Origin: Nonomuraea gerenzanensis
Lineage (GTDB): Bacteria; Actinomycetota; Actinomycetes; Streptosporangiales; Streptosporangiaceae
Reading direction: 5' to 3'
Assembly: GCF_020215645.1 (NCBI RefSeq)
Contig: NZ_CP084058.1
Location: 8,246,001 to 8,310,000 of the forward strand
Length of the DNA stretch: 64,000 bases
In this document: positions 18,087-26,040 of the stretch, one piece after another
Layout of the letters: each line of letters opens with the position of its first letter
Position numbering within the stretch: the first letter of the stretch is position 1
Position numbers and translations under genes: made by a program
The notes under the pieces: generated by a model
Told to the model about the DNA's origin: nothing
The model's database searches: none
The model's input: only the letters and a program-made list of their open reading frames with translations

Positions 18087-19871
18087 TTACCGTTCGGTGC
18101 TCGTGGCCGCGCGATCGCCTTCCAGGGCGGCGGCGGTGCCCACGACGGCCAGATGGCTGTAGGCCTGCGGGAAGTTGCCGACCTGACGGCCGCGCGCGGT
18201 GTCGTACTCCTCCGCCAGCAGCCCGACGTCGTTGCGCAGGGCCAGCAGCCGCTCGAACAGCTCGTGCGCCTCGTCATGCCTGCCGAGCAGGGCCAGTGCG
18301 TCGGCCAGCCAGAACGAGCAGGCCAGGAACGTGCCCTCGCCCCCGGTCAGCTCGTCGAGGTTGTCCAGGTCGTGGCGGTGGCGCAGCACCAGGCCGTCCC
18401 TGCCCAGCTCGCGCCGCACGGCCTCGACGGTGCCCGCCACGCGCGGGTCGGACGGCGGCAGGAAGCCCAGCCTGGGAATGAGCAGCAGCGCCGCGTCCAC
18501 CCCGCGCGAGCCGTAGAACTGGGTGAAGGTGTTGCGGTCGGCGTCGTAGCCCTGCTCGCACACCTCGCGGTGGATCTCCTCGCGCAGCGACTTCCACCGG
18601 CCGGCGGGGCCCGCGTGGTCGCCCGACTCGACGGTGCGCACCATCCGGTCGGCGGCCACCCAGGCCAGCACCTTGGAGTGGGTGAAGTGGCGGCGCGGGC
18701 CGCGGATCTCCCACAGGCCGTGGTCGGGGTCGCGCCAGTGCCCCTCCAGATACTCCATGAGCGCGCACTGCAGGTCCCACGCCGCGTGGTCGTGGTGGAG
18801 GCCGGCCCGTCTGCCCTGGTAGAGGCAGTCGAGCACCTCGCCGTAGACGTCGAGCTGGACCTGGGCGTACGCGGCGTTGCCGATGCGCACCGGGCGGGAG
18901 CCCTCGTAGCCGCCCAGCCAGTCGGCCCGCCACTCGGGGATGCGCCGGGTGCCGTCGAGCGTGTACATGATCTGCAGGTCGGCCGGGTCGCCGGCGACCG
19001 CGCGCAGCAGCCAGTCGCGCCAGGCCCTGGCCTCCTCCTCGTAACCGGCCCGCAGCATGGCGTGCAGCGTGAAGGAGGCGTCGCGCAGCCAGCTGTAGCG
19101 GTAGTCCCAGTTGCGGGTGCCGCCGATCTCCTCGGGCAGCGACGTGGTGGGCGCGGCGATCAGGCCGCCGGTGGGCGCGTAGGTGAGCGCCTTGAGGGTG
19201 AGCAGGCTGCGCCGCACGGCCTCGCCGTACCTGCGGCCCCGGTACGCGCAGTCGCGCAGCCAGCCGGTCCACGTGCGCTCGGTGTCGTCCAGCGCGGTGA
19301 AGGCGTCCACCCTGGCCGGGCGGGGCAGCCAGGACTGCTGCCAGGTCAGCACGAACGGCAGCCGGTCACCCGCCGCGACGGCGAAGCTCGCCGTGGTGGT
19401 GCCGTCGCTCTCGTCGAGCTGCACGGGCGCGTCCAGCCAGGCCGAGTCGGGGCCCGCCACCGCCGCCAGCTCCCCGCCGTCCTGGCGGGTCCACGGCACC
19501 ACGCTGCCGTAGTCGAAGCGCAGCGCCAGCTCGGTCCGCATGTCCACCCGGCCGCGCACGCCCTCCACGATGCGGACGACGTCCGGCGCCTCGACGCGCG
19601 GCGGCATGAAGTCGAGCACCCGCACGCACCCGCCGCCGGTCTCCCAGGTGGTCTCCAGGATCAGCGTGTCGGGCCGATAGCGGCGGGTGGCCGTGGCGCG
19701 GCCGTCGGCGGGGGCCAGCAGCCAGCGCCCGGCGCGCGGGTCGTCGAGCAGCGCGGCGAAGCAGGCCGCCGAGTCGAAGCGGGGCAGGCACAGCCAGTCG
19801 ATGGAGCCGTTGGTGCCCACGAGGGCGGCGGTCTGCATGTCGCCGATCAGTGCGTAGTCCTCGATCCGCAT
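18087..19871 (-). CDS. Glycoside hydrolase family 15 protein (trehalase/glucoamylase type)
   Basis: 594 residues from ATG 19871, with GAGGGGG 8 nt upstream. An N-terminal beta-sandwich (MRIEDYALIGDMQTAALVG, DWLCLPRFDSAACFAALLDD) is followed by an (alpha/alpha)6 barrel with LPEEIGGTRNWDYRYSWLRD and EGTFLACSFWLADAL. This organisation is that of actinobacterial GH15 trehalases and related glucoamylases. It has no signal peptide, which fits an intracellular trehalose or alpha-glucan hydrolase. The local glycogen genes make storage-sugar turnover plausible (inference). Its leader shares a perfect 13-bp inverted repeat with the divergent ORF at 19983. Confidence 0.9.
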   Translation of the reverse strand: MRIEDYALIGDMQTAALVGTNGSIDWLCLPRFDSAACFAALLDDPRAGRWLLAPADGRATATRRYRPDTLILETTWETGGGCVRVLDFMPPRVEAPDVVRIVEGVRGRVDMRTELALRFDYGSVVPWTRQDGGELAAVAGPDSAWLDAPVQLDESDGTTTASFAVAAGDRLPFVLTWQQSWLPRPARVDAFTALDDTERTWTGWLRDCAYRGRRYGEAVRRSLLTLKALTYAPTGGLIAAPTTSLPEEIGGTRNWDYRYSWLRDASFTLHAMLRAGYEEEARAWRDWLLRAVAGDPADLQIMYTLDGTRRIPEWRADWLGGYEGSRPVRIGNAAYAQVQLDVYGEVLDCLYQGRRAGLHHDHAAWDLQCALMEYLEGHWRDPDHGLWEIRGPRRHFTHSKVLAWVAADRMVRTVESGDHAGPAGRWKSLREEIHREVCEQGYDADRNTFTQFYGSRGVDAALLLIPRLGFLPPSDPRVAGTVEAVRRELGRDGLVLRHRHDLDNLDELTGGEGTFLACSFWLADALALLGRHDEAHELFERLLALRNDVGLLAEEYDTARGRQVGNFPQAYSHLAVVGTAAALEGDRAATSTER

Positions 19872-19872
19872 C

Positions 19873-19974
19873 GGTCCACCCCCTCGCTCGGTTTGTGCCC
19901 CAGGGCCACCGGATGGAACGCAGGGGTTATCCCTGGGTCGCTCCCGGTGTCGCGGGCCGGAGAGGGGGTGGACC
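19873..19974. promoter_or_regulatory. Divergent promoter region with perfect 13-bp inverted repeat
   Basis: GGTCCACCCCCTC (19873-19885) and its exact reverse complement GAGGGGGTGGACC (19962-19974) lie next to the starts of the divergent GH15 gene and the small prodomain-like ORF. Each copy also supplies G-rich Shine-Dalgarno-like sequence for its own gene. This is either a shared operator half-site pair or convergent leader evolution. The space between holds a CCAGGG...CCCTGG pair but no gene. Confidence 0.5.
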
Positions 19975-19982
19975 CTGGGGTC

Positions 19983-20231
19983 ATGGCCGCTGAGGGTGAC
20001 ATTCTCTCGGCCGAGGTCGAAGCGGTGCCCGGCCGGCAACGCCAGGTGGCCTCCGCCCTGACGCGCCTGGGTTTCACGGTGCTGCACCTCGGGACGACGA
20101 TCAGCGTGAGTGCGCCCAGGCAGGTCTGGGAGCAGGCGTTCGGCCTGCCCCAGGTGGAGGTTCCGGGGGAACTGGGCGAGCTGGTGGTCGGCGTGCACTT
20201 CGCGGAGCCGCCAGATTTCCACGCCCTTTGA
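19983..20231 (+). CDS. Stand-alone protease-prodomain-like small protein
   Basis: 82 residues, too small for a protease. The core ALTRLGFTVLHLGTTISVSA, then PRQVWEQAFGLPQVEV, matches the N-terminal region of the subtilase encoded 35 bp downstream (ALQAKGFTVRHLGTFSIS, then PRSLWESTFHTHVEV). I count roughly 20 identities over 50 positions. The pattern (GFTV, beta strand, WExxF) also resembles activation prodomains of the kumamolisin type. A separate propeptide-like chaperone, inhibitor or activator of the neighbouring subtilase is the simplest reading (inference). No signal peptide. ATG 19983 is the likely start. Confidence 0.65.
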   Translation: MAAEGDILSAEVEAVPGRQRQVASALTRLGFTVLHLGTTISVSAPRQVWEQAFGLPQVEVPGELGELVVGVHFAEPPDFHAL

Positions 20232-20266
20232 CGTCCATTTCTGGTCTTCATTCGCAAAGGAGCGAC

Positions 20267-21742
20267 ATGACCACGATGACCGAGCGGCGGGAGGACACCG
20301 TCTACTTCGAGGCGGCCCTGCGTCCGGACACCGGGGCCTCGATGTTCGCCGAGTCCTCCGCCACCCAGAACGCCGGCCTGGACGAGCTCAGACCGGCGCC
20401 CGGCCTCGCCGAGCGCACCGCGAACGCGCTGCAGGCCAAGGGCTTCACCGTACGGCACCTCGGAACCTTCTCCATCAGCGCGGAAGGCCCGCGATCGTTG
20501 TGGGAGAGCACGTTCCACACGCACGTCGAGGTGCGCCAGGCCGAGCTGGAGGGCCGCCCGCCGGACGTGACCGCCACCGCGGGCGCCCAGGTGCCCTATC
20601 TCGCGCACGTCAGCGGCGAGCCGTTCACGATGCCGCAGGACCTGGAGCCCTACATCGAGCGCGCCTACCCGCAGCCTCCCCCGCGCTTCTTCGCCTCGCC
20701 CATCCCGCCCCGGGTGAGCTACCACCACCTGCGCGTCCCCGACGACGTGGCGCTCCTGCTGCGCGCGCACCCGCTGCACGACCGCGGCGTCACCGGCAGG
20801 GGCGTGCTGGTCGCGATGCCGGACACCGGCTTCTACCGGCACCCCTTCTACGACCACCACGGCTACAACTACAACGCCACCCTCGCCCCCGACGCGACCC
20901 GGGTGCAGCACGACGAGCACGGGCACGGCACCGCCGAGGCGGCCAACATCTTCGCCTGTGCCCGCGACATCGACTTCGTCGGCGTCAAGATGGGCGCCAA
21001 CGCCACGCTCGCGTTCAAGGCCGCCTCCGACCTCGCGCCGGCCGTCATCACGAACAGCTGGGGCTACCACCTGCCCGGCCTGGACACGCTGCCGAACTTC
21101 CTGCGCCCGCTGGAGCTGGCGGTCATCGAGGCGGTCCGCGAGCGCGGCATCACCGTCTGCTTCTCCGCGGGCAACGGGCACGTCGCCTTCCCCGGCATGA
21201 TGCCGGACGTGATCTCCGTCGGCGGGGTCTTCGTGGACGAGACGCCGGTCAACGGGGAGTTCAGGCTGGAGGCCTCCGACTACGCCAGCAGCTTCGACAG
21301 CCTCATCTACGCCGGGCGGCACGTGCCCGACGTGTGCGGCCTGGTGGGCAAGGCGCCGCGGGCGATCTACATCATGCTGCCCGTCGAGCCGGGTGACGAG
21401 ATCGACACCAGCCTGGCGGGGCCCGGCTACCCGGCCAAGGACGGCACGGCGCCCGACGACGGGTGGAGCGTGATCAGCGGCACCAGCGCCGCCTCGCCGC
21501 AGGTGGCCGGGGTGTGCGCGCTGCTCAAGCAGGTCCAGCCGGGGCTCTCGCCCGCCCTGGTCAAGGCCGTGCTCAAGGCGTCGGCCCGCGACTGCGCCGA
21601 GGGCAAGAGCGCGATGGGGCAGGTGGCCGGCGACGGCTACGACGGGCCCACCGGGGCGGGGCTGGTGAACGCCGAGGCGGCCTACCGGCTGGCCCGCTCG
21701 GTCGCCCCGCGCAACCCGCACCCCTTCCCGCCGCTGCGCTGA
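20267..21742 (+). CDS. Cytoplasmic S8 family subtilase with N-terminal prodomain-like region
   Basis: 491 residues; AAAGGAG 5-6 nt before ATG 20267 fixes the start. Residues about 40-110 are the prodomain-like region shared with the upstream 82-residue protein. The peptidase domain follows with a full catalytic set: Asp186 (AMPDTGF), His220 (DEHGHGTAEAANI), oxyanion Asn303 (SAGNGH) and Ser407 (SGTSAASPQVAG). No signal peptide or membrane segment is present, unusual for actinomycete subtilases. The domain is therefore probably active inside the cell or exported by another route. Gene order and the shared domain argue that the pair is one functional unit. A GC hairpin follows the stop. Confidence 0.88.
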   Translation: MTTMTERREDTVYFEAALRPDTGASMFAESSATQNAGLDELRPAPGLAERTANALQAKGFTVRHLGTFSISAEGPRSLWESTFHTHVEVRQAELEGRPPDVTATAGAQVPYLAHVSGEPFTMPQDLEPYIERAYPQPPPRFFASPIPPRVSYHHLRVPDDVALLLRAHPLHDRGVTGRGVLVAMPDTGFYRHPFYDHHGYNYNATLAPDATRVQHDEHGHGTAEAANIFACARDIDFVGVKMGANATLAFKAASDLAPAVITNSWGYHLPGLDTLPNFLRPLELAVIEAVRERGITVCFSAGNGHVAFPGMMPDVISVGGVFVDETPVNGEFRLEASDYASSFDSLIYAGRHVPDVCGLVGKAPRAIYIMLPVEPGDEIDTSLAGPGYPAKDGTAPDDGWSVISGTSAASPQVAGVCALLKQVQPGLSPALVKAVLKASARDCAEGKSAMGQVAGDGYDGPTGAGLVNAEAAYRLARSVAPRNPHPFPPLR

Positions 21743-21747
21743 CCGGC

Positions 21748-21790
21748 GGCCCCGGCCCCGCGCCCGTCCCGGCGGGCGCGCGGCCGGGCC
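21748..21790. terminator. GC-rich hairpin between convergent genes
   Basis: A long imperfect stem of about 18 bp pairs GGCCCCGGCCCCGCGCCCG with CGGGCGCGCGGCCGGGCC around TCCCG. It sits directly after the subtilase stop and before the convergent SGNH gene. Confidence 0.65.
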
Positions 21791-21835
21791 AGCCGAACAG
21801 GGTGAGCGGCCCGGCTAGCCGAACAGGGTGAGCGG
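21791..21835. repeat. 26-bp tandem duplication spanning the SGNH gene stop codon
   Basis: AGCCGAACAGGGTGAGCGG begins at 21791 and again at 21817, a 26-bp period. The right copy is the last codons of the minus-strand SGNH gene (stop at 21815-21817). The left copy lies outside the gene, just past the stop. Confidence 0.85.
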
Positions 21836-23011
21836 GACGGCCTCGGCCAGCACCCGGTACCCGGCCGGGCTCAGGTGCAGGTGGTCGCCCTCGTCGTAGG
21901 CCCCCGCCAGCCGCCGGGGCGCGGCGGGGTCACGGACCGCCCGGTCGAAGTCGATCACCGCGTCGTACGTGCCCGACTCGCGGATCCACGCGTTGACCGC
22001 CTGCCTGGCCGCCTCCCGGTGCCCCTCGGGGTCGTCGTAGGGATCGTTCCCGCCGAACGGCGTCAGCGTGGCCCCGTACACGACCAGGTCACGGGCGCGG
22101 GCGCGGACGGCGATCTGCTCGTAGCCGGCGAGCAGCCGCTCCACCACCTCCCGCTGGCCCGCCGGGGTGGCCGGCGCGGTGCCGAGGTCGTTCACGCCCT
22201 CGAAGACGAGCAGCCAGCGAACGGCGCTCTGGGCCAGCACGTCGCGGTCCAGCCGGGCCAGCGCGCTCGGGCCGAGCCCGTCGTTCAGCACCCGGTTGCC
22301 GCCGGCGCCCTGGTTGGCGACGGCGATGCCCGGCGGGAGCCGGTCGAAGAGCCGGTCGGGCCAGCGGTCGTTGCCGTTGGTGGTGGAGCCCCGGCCGTCG
22401 GTGAGCGAGTCGCCCAGCAGGACGAGCGTCGCCGCGCCGGGCTCGGCCCACACCTCGGCGCCGCTGAGGAGGTACCAGTGGTCGACCGGGGTGGCGGCGG
22501 GCAGGTCGGCGGCGTGCACGTGGTCGCCGGTGGCCAGGTGGGAGGTGGTCCTGGAGCCGGGGTGCGAGGTGAGCGCGGAGGAGGTCAGGCCGTCGGCGAG
22601 GTGGACGGTCACCGTCAGCACCGTGCCGGGGGCCACGTCCAGCTCCAGGGGGTCCGACACGACGTGCGCCCCGGCCGGCACGACGGTGGCGGCACGGCCG
22701 GAGAACGTCACAGGCCGGGAGGTCTCCGGCCGGATGCCGCTCACCCCCGCCGCCCCGTCGCGCGGGAGCGCCACGGCCATCCGGGTGATCGGCAGCGGCA
22801 CGTCCCCGAACGCGTTCGACAGGCGCAGCCGCAGCCGCCGGCCGCCCAGCGTCACGCGCAGCGTCTGCCGCAGCGTGGTGTCCGCCAGGACCAGCCCCTC
22901 CTTGGTGTACGGCGGGGGCGGCATGTTGTCCGGCTCGGTGAGCTGCGGCATCGCCGTCCACGTGGTGACCCAGCGGCCGATCGGAGTGCTGGACGGAGGG
23001 GACACGGGCAT
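21815..23011 (-). CDS. SGNH/GDSL-type hydrolase
   Basis: 398 residues from ATG 23011; GTG 23047 is a longer alternative, but it lies inside a strong palindrome. The N-terminal jelly-roll-like domain of about 170 residues (RWVTTWTAMPQL, LRQTLRVTLGGRRLRLRLSN) precedes the SGNH domain. Block I is VLLGDSLTDGRGS with the nucleophile Ser, block II is the GAGGNR glycine, block III is the Asn in FEGVNDLG, and block V has the Asp/His pair in DEGDHLHLSP. Likely an esterase, possibly acting on acetylated polysaccharides (inference). No clear signal peptide. It is divergent from the TetR gene. Confidence 0.9.
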   Translation of the reverse strand: MPVSPPSSTPIGRWVTTWTAMPQLTEPDNMPPPPYTKEGLVLADTTLRQTLRVTLGGRRLRLRLSNAFGDVPLPITRMAVALPRDGAAGVSGIRPETSRPVTFSGRAATVVPAGAHVVSDPLELDVAPGTVLTVTVHLADGLTSSALTSHPGSRTTSHLATGDHVHAADLPAATPVDHWYLLSGAEVWAEPGAATLVLLGDSLTDGRGSTTNGNDRWPDRLFDRLPPGIAVANQGAGGNRVLNDGLGPSALARLDRDVLAQSAVRWLLVFEGVNDLGTAPATPAGQREVVERLLAGYEQIAVRARARDLVVYGATLTPFGGNDPYDDPEGHREAARQAVNAWIRESGTYDAVIDFDRAVRDPAAPRRLAGAYDEGDHLHLSPAGYRVLAEAVPLTLFG

Positions 23012-23031
23012 GAGGGCGGCTCCACGGATAG

Positions 23032-23064
23032 GCGAAACTTTCGGCACGATAGCGAACGTTTCGC
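23032..23064. promoter_or_regulatory. 12-bp inverted repeat, candidate TetR operator
   Basis: The left arm GCGAAACTTTCG (23032-23043) and right arm CGAACGTTTCGC (23053-23064) match at 11 of 12 positions, with a 9-bp spacer. It lies between the SGNH hydrolase start (23011, minus) and the TetR gene (23152, plus), directly upstream of the hydrolase. It also covers the alternative GTG start at 23047, arguing for the ATG at 23011. Confidence 0.65.
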
Positions 23065-23151
23065 ACCTCCTTTTCGGCGGGTCGCGGTTTTTACCGGCGC
23101 TTGTCGATCAAGTCATAGGTCCGGCGCCCCTTCCCGCCTAGGGTCGCCACC

Positions 23152-23799
23152 ATGGACTCTGCAGACGGCGACGGGCGGGAGCTGATACTGCGGACCGCCA
23201 CCAGGCTGTTCGCCGCGCTCGGCTACGACAGCTCCTCCGTCGTGCAGGTCGCCGAGGCGGCCGGGGTGAGCCAGGAGAAGCTCGCCGCCCACTTCGCCAC
23301 CAAGCGTGAGCTGTACCTGGCGGTCATGGAGCAGTCGCGCCACCTGCTGGCGGAGGCCATCACACCGCGCGTGGACGCGCTGATGGCGGCCCCGGTGGAG
23401 CGGCGGGCCCGCGCGCTGCACGACTTCATCGACGGCTATCTCGACTTCTGCGTGGACCATCCGGAGATGCCCGCGCTGTGGATGCACCGCTGGCTGTCCG
23501 ACGCGAGCGACATCGTGGACCTGGAGGCCGAGAACGCCCAGCCGCTGACGCAGTACGTCGTGGAGGGCGTGGACACGCTGGCGGAGCCGGCCGGCATGGA
23601 CCCGCTGCACACCACGTACACGATGATCTACTGCATCCACGGCTTCGTGCTCGGCGGGGTGCTGGGCGGCGGCGGCCACCGGTGCGGCGCCGAGGACCAG
23701 CGCCAGTTGCGGCGCTTCCGCGCGCACCTGCACCAGCTGCTCGGGCGCGCGCTGGGCCTGCCCGACGAGCGGGCCGAGGAGCCCGCACCCAGCCGGTAA
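23152..23799 (+). CDS. TetR/AcrR family transcriptional regulator
   Basis: 215 residues. The N-terminal TetR HTH spans about 10-56: ILRTATRLFAALGYDSSSVV, QVAEAAGVSQEKLAAHFATK and RELYLAVMEQ. The C-terminal helical ligand domain includes DFIDGYLDFCVDHPEMPALW. Ligand unknown. It is divergent from the SGNH hydrolase, with a strong 12-bp inverted repeat in between, so it probably regulates that gene and possibly itself. The SpoIIE-domain gene begins 50 bp downstream on the same strand. Confidence 0.9.
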   Translation: MDSADGDGRELILRTATRLFAALGYDSSSVVQVAEAAGVSQEKLAAHFATKRELYLAVMEQSRHLLAEAITPRVDALMAAPVERRARALHDFIDGYLDFCVDHPEMPALWMHRWLSDASDIVDLEAENAQPLTQYVVEGVDTLAEPAGMDPLHTTYTMIYCIHGFVLGGVLGGGGHRCGAEDQRQLRRFRAHLHQLLGRALGLPDERAEEPAPSR

Positions 23800-23849
23800 A
23801 TTGGCGGAACGTAACCAAATCACTACACTTCTGCGTGTAATCTGCCCGT

Positions 23850-25952
23850 ATGGGAGGTTTCGGCTCGTCCCGTCTGGACGAGCTGCTGATCGACACCGTC
23901 ACCGCCACCGGCGCGCACATCGGCGCCACCTACCTCCTGGACGACAGCGGCCAGGTCCTGCAGATGGCCGCCGAGGTCGGGCTGCCCGCGCCGATCGCCC
24001 GCGCGTGGGCCAGGGTCAGGACCAAGGACCCGGTGCCGATCGCCGTGGCGGTCCGCGAGCGGCGGCTCATCTGGATCAGCGGGCGCCAGCACCTGGCCCG
24101 CGAGTTCCCGGCGGCGGCGCTGGCCCTGCCGTACCCGTTCGCCGCCGCCCTGTCCCCCATCTGCGCCGACGGAGAGGTGCGCGGCGGGTTCATGCTGCTG
24201 TGGCCCGCCGGGCGTACGCCCGAGCTGACCCCGCGCCGCCGCGACCTGCTCGACAGGACCTGCGCCACGATCGGCGAGCTGCTGCGTGCGGCGGACCGGC
24301 GGGGGCGGCCGATCAGGGCGGACAACCAGCCGCGCCTGCTCGGCCCCCGGCCCGTGCGCGAGACGGACCCGCGGGCCGACCTGGTCGCGCTGGAGTGCCT
24401 GAACCGGCTGCCCGAGGGCTACTGCATGCTGGACGTGGAGGGCCGCGCGACGCTGGTCAGCGCGCCGGCCGCCGACCTGCTCGGGGTGGCGCCGGCCGAG
24501 CTGCTCGGCAAGCGCCTGTGGGAGGTGCTGCCGTGGCTGGCCAGCCCCGAGTACGAGGACCGCTACCGCGCCGCGGTCATCGGCCGGCAGATCACCCAGT
24601 TCGTCGGCCGCAACCCGGCCGGGCGGCGGCTGTCGTTCTGGTTGTATCCCGGCCTGTCCGGCATCACCCTGCGCATCACCCCCGGCGCCGTGTCGCGCGG
24701 CCTCGCGCCCGACCCCGTCACCGGCGGCGACCGGACGCTGCGGGTCATCGCCGTGCACGAGATCCTGAACCTGGCCACCGCGCTCGCCCGGGCGGTCACC
24801 GCGCAGGAGGTGCTCGACCTGGTCGCCGACCACGTCATGCCCGTCTACGACGTGCAGGCGCTGGCCATCCTCACCGAGGCGGGCGGGCGGCTGCGGGTGG
24901 CCGCCTCACGCGGCTACAGCCGGCAGGCCGTCGACGAGTTCGACGGCCGCCCCGTCATCCCGGCCGCGCCCGCCGACCGGCTGTCCGACGCGGCCGAGCC
25001 GGCCTTCTTCTCCACCTGGGACCAGCTGCGCGCCGCCTACCCCGACGCGATCCGCTCCGACGGCATGTCCGCCTGGGCGTTCCTGCCCCTGGTCACCTCA
25101 GGACAGCCGATCGGCACCTGCATCCTCGCCTACGACCGGCCGCACCGGTTCGGCACCGACGAGCGGGCCACGCTCACCGCGCTCACCGGGCTGATCGCCC
25201 AGGCCTTCGAGCGCGCCCGGCTCTACGACGTCAAGCACCAGCTCGCCCAGTGCCTGCAGTCCAGCCTGCTGCCGCACACGCTGCCACGGATCCCCGGCCT
25301 GGAGGTGGCCGCCCGTTACGTGCCCGCCACCCCCGGCATGGACATCGGCGGCGACTTCTACGACCTGATCCGCGTCGGCGACACCCTGGCCGCGGCCGTC
25401 ATCGGCGACGTGCAGGGCCACGACGTGACCGCCGCCGCGCTCATGGGCCAGGTGCGCACCGCCGTCCGCGCGCACGCCGCGGCCGGCGGCAGCGCCGGCG
25501 ACGTGCTGGCGCACACCAACCGGCTGCTCGTCGAGCTGGCGCCCGACCGCTTCACCAGTTGCCTGTACGTCAGCTTCGACCTGCGCCGGCACACCGCCTG
25601 CGTGGCCAGCGCGGGGCACCCGCCACCGGTGCTGGGCAGGCCGGGCGCCCCGGCCAGGATCGTGGCCACCTCGCCCGGCCTGCTGCTCGGCATCGACCCG
25701 GACGCCGAGTACGCCACCACGGACCTGCCCATGGAGCCCGGCTCGGTGCTGGCCCTCTACACCGACGGGCTCATCGAGGAGCCGGGCCGCGACCTGGGCG
25801 ACGCCATCGCCGCCCTGGCCGCCCGCTTCGACCCCGCGCCCGGCCAGTCCCTTGACGACCTGGCGGAGGCGCTCGTCGAGCCGGCCGCGATCGAACGGCG
25901 CACGGACGACATCGCGGTCCTGCTCCTGCGCGACACGTCCGGCGGTCCCTGA
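23850..25952 (+). CDS. GAF-PAS-GAF sensor with SpoIIE (PPM) phosphatase domain
   Basis: 700 residues. Approximate domains: GAF-like 8-140 (TGAHIGATYLLDDSGQVLQMA), PAS 175-270 (LNRLPEGYCMLDVEGRATLV), GAF 310-460 (LDLVADHVMPVYDVQALAIL) and SpoIIE 490-695. The phosphatase metal ligands are present: GMDIGGDFYD, GDVQGHDVTAAALMG, the late Asp in YTDGLIE, and RTDDIAVLLLR. Such proteins usually dephosphorylate anti-anti-sigma factors in response to signals. An RsbW-like kinase is encoded at 43317, but no anti-anti-sigma gene is in the window. The leader is very short or absent: TACAC-N6-GTGTA (23824-23839) ends 10 nt before the ATG. Confidence 0.92.
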   Translation: MGGFGSSRLDELLIDTVTATGAHIGATYLLDDSGQVLQMAAEVGLPAPIARAWARVRTKDPVPIAVAVRERRLIWISGRQHLAREFPAAALALPYPFAAALSPICADGEVRGGFMLLWPAGRTPELTPRRRDLLDRTCATIGELLRAADRRGRPIRADNQPRLLGPRPVRETDPRADLVALECLNRLPEGYCMLDVEGRATLVSAPAADLLGVAPAELLGKRLWEVLPWLASPEYEDRYRAAVIGRQITQFVGRNPAGRRLSFWLYPGLSGITLRITPGAVSRGLAPDPVTGGDRTLRVIAVHEILNLATALARAVTAQEVLDLVADHVMPVYDVQALAILTEAGGRLRVAASRGYSRQAVDEFDGRPVIPAAPADRLSDAAEPAFFSTWDQLRAAYPDAIRSDGMSAWAFLPLVTSGQPIGTCILAYDRPHRFGTDERATLTALTGLIAQAFERARLYDVKHQLAQCLQSSLLPHTLPRIPGLEVAARYVPATPGMDIGGDFYDLIRVGDTLAAAVIGDVQGHDVTAAALMGQVRTAVRAHAAAGGSAGDVLAHTNRLLVELAPDRFTSCLYVSFDLRRHTACVASAGHPPPVLGRPGAPARIVATSPGLLLGIDPDAEYATTDLPMEPGSVLALYTDGLIEEPGRDLGDAIAALAARFDPAPGQSLDDLAEALVEPAAIERRTDDIAVLLLRDTSGGP

Positions 25953-26040
25953 TCAGCGCCGGGCCGCCGGACGACAGCGACGCCATGCAGACAGTCCCGG
26001 CGAAACGCTGCGTGTTCGACCCGTCACTCACTAGATTCGG

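Noticed and set aside
18153..19870. Long plus-strand frame opposite the GH15 gene
   Set aside because: Antisense shadow in GC-rich DNA; only its last 82 codons (from 19983) show real similarity, to the subtilase prodomain.
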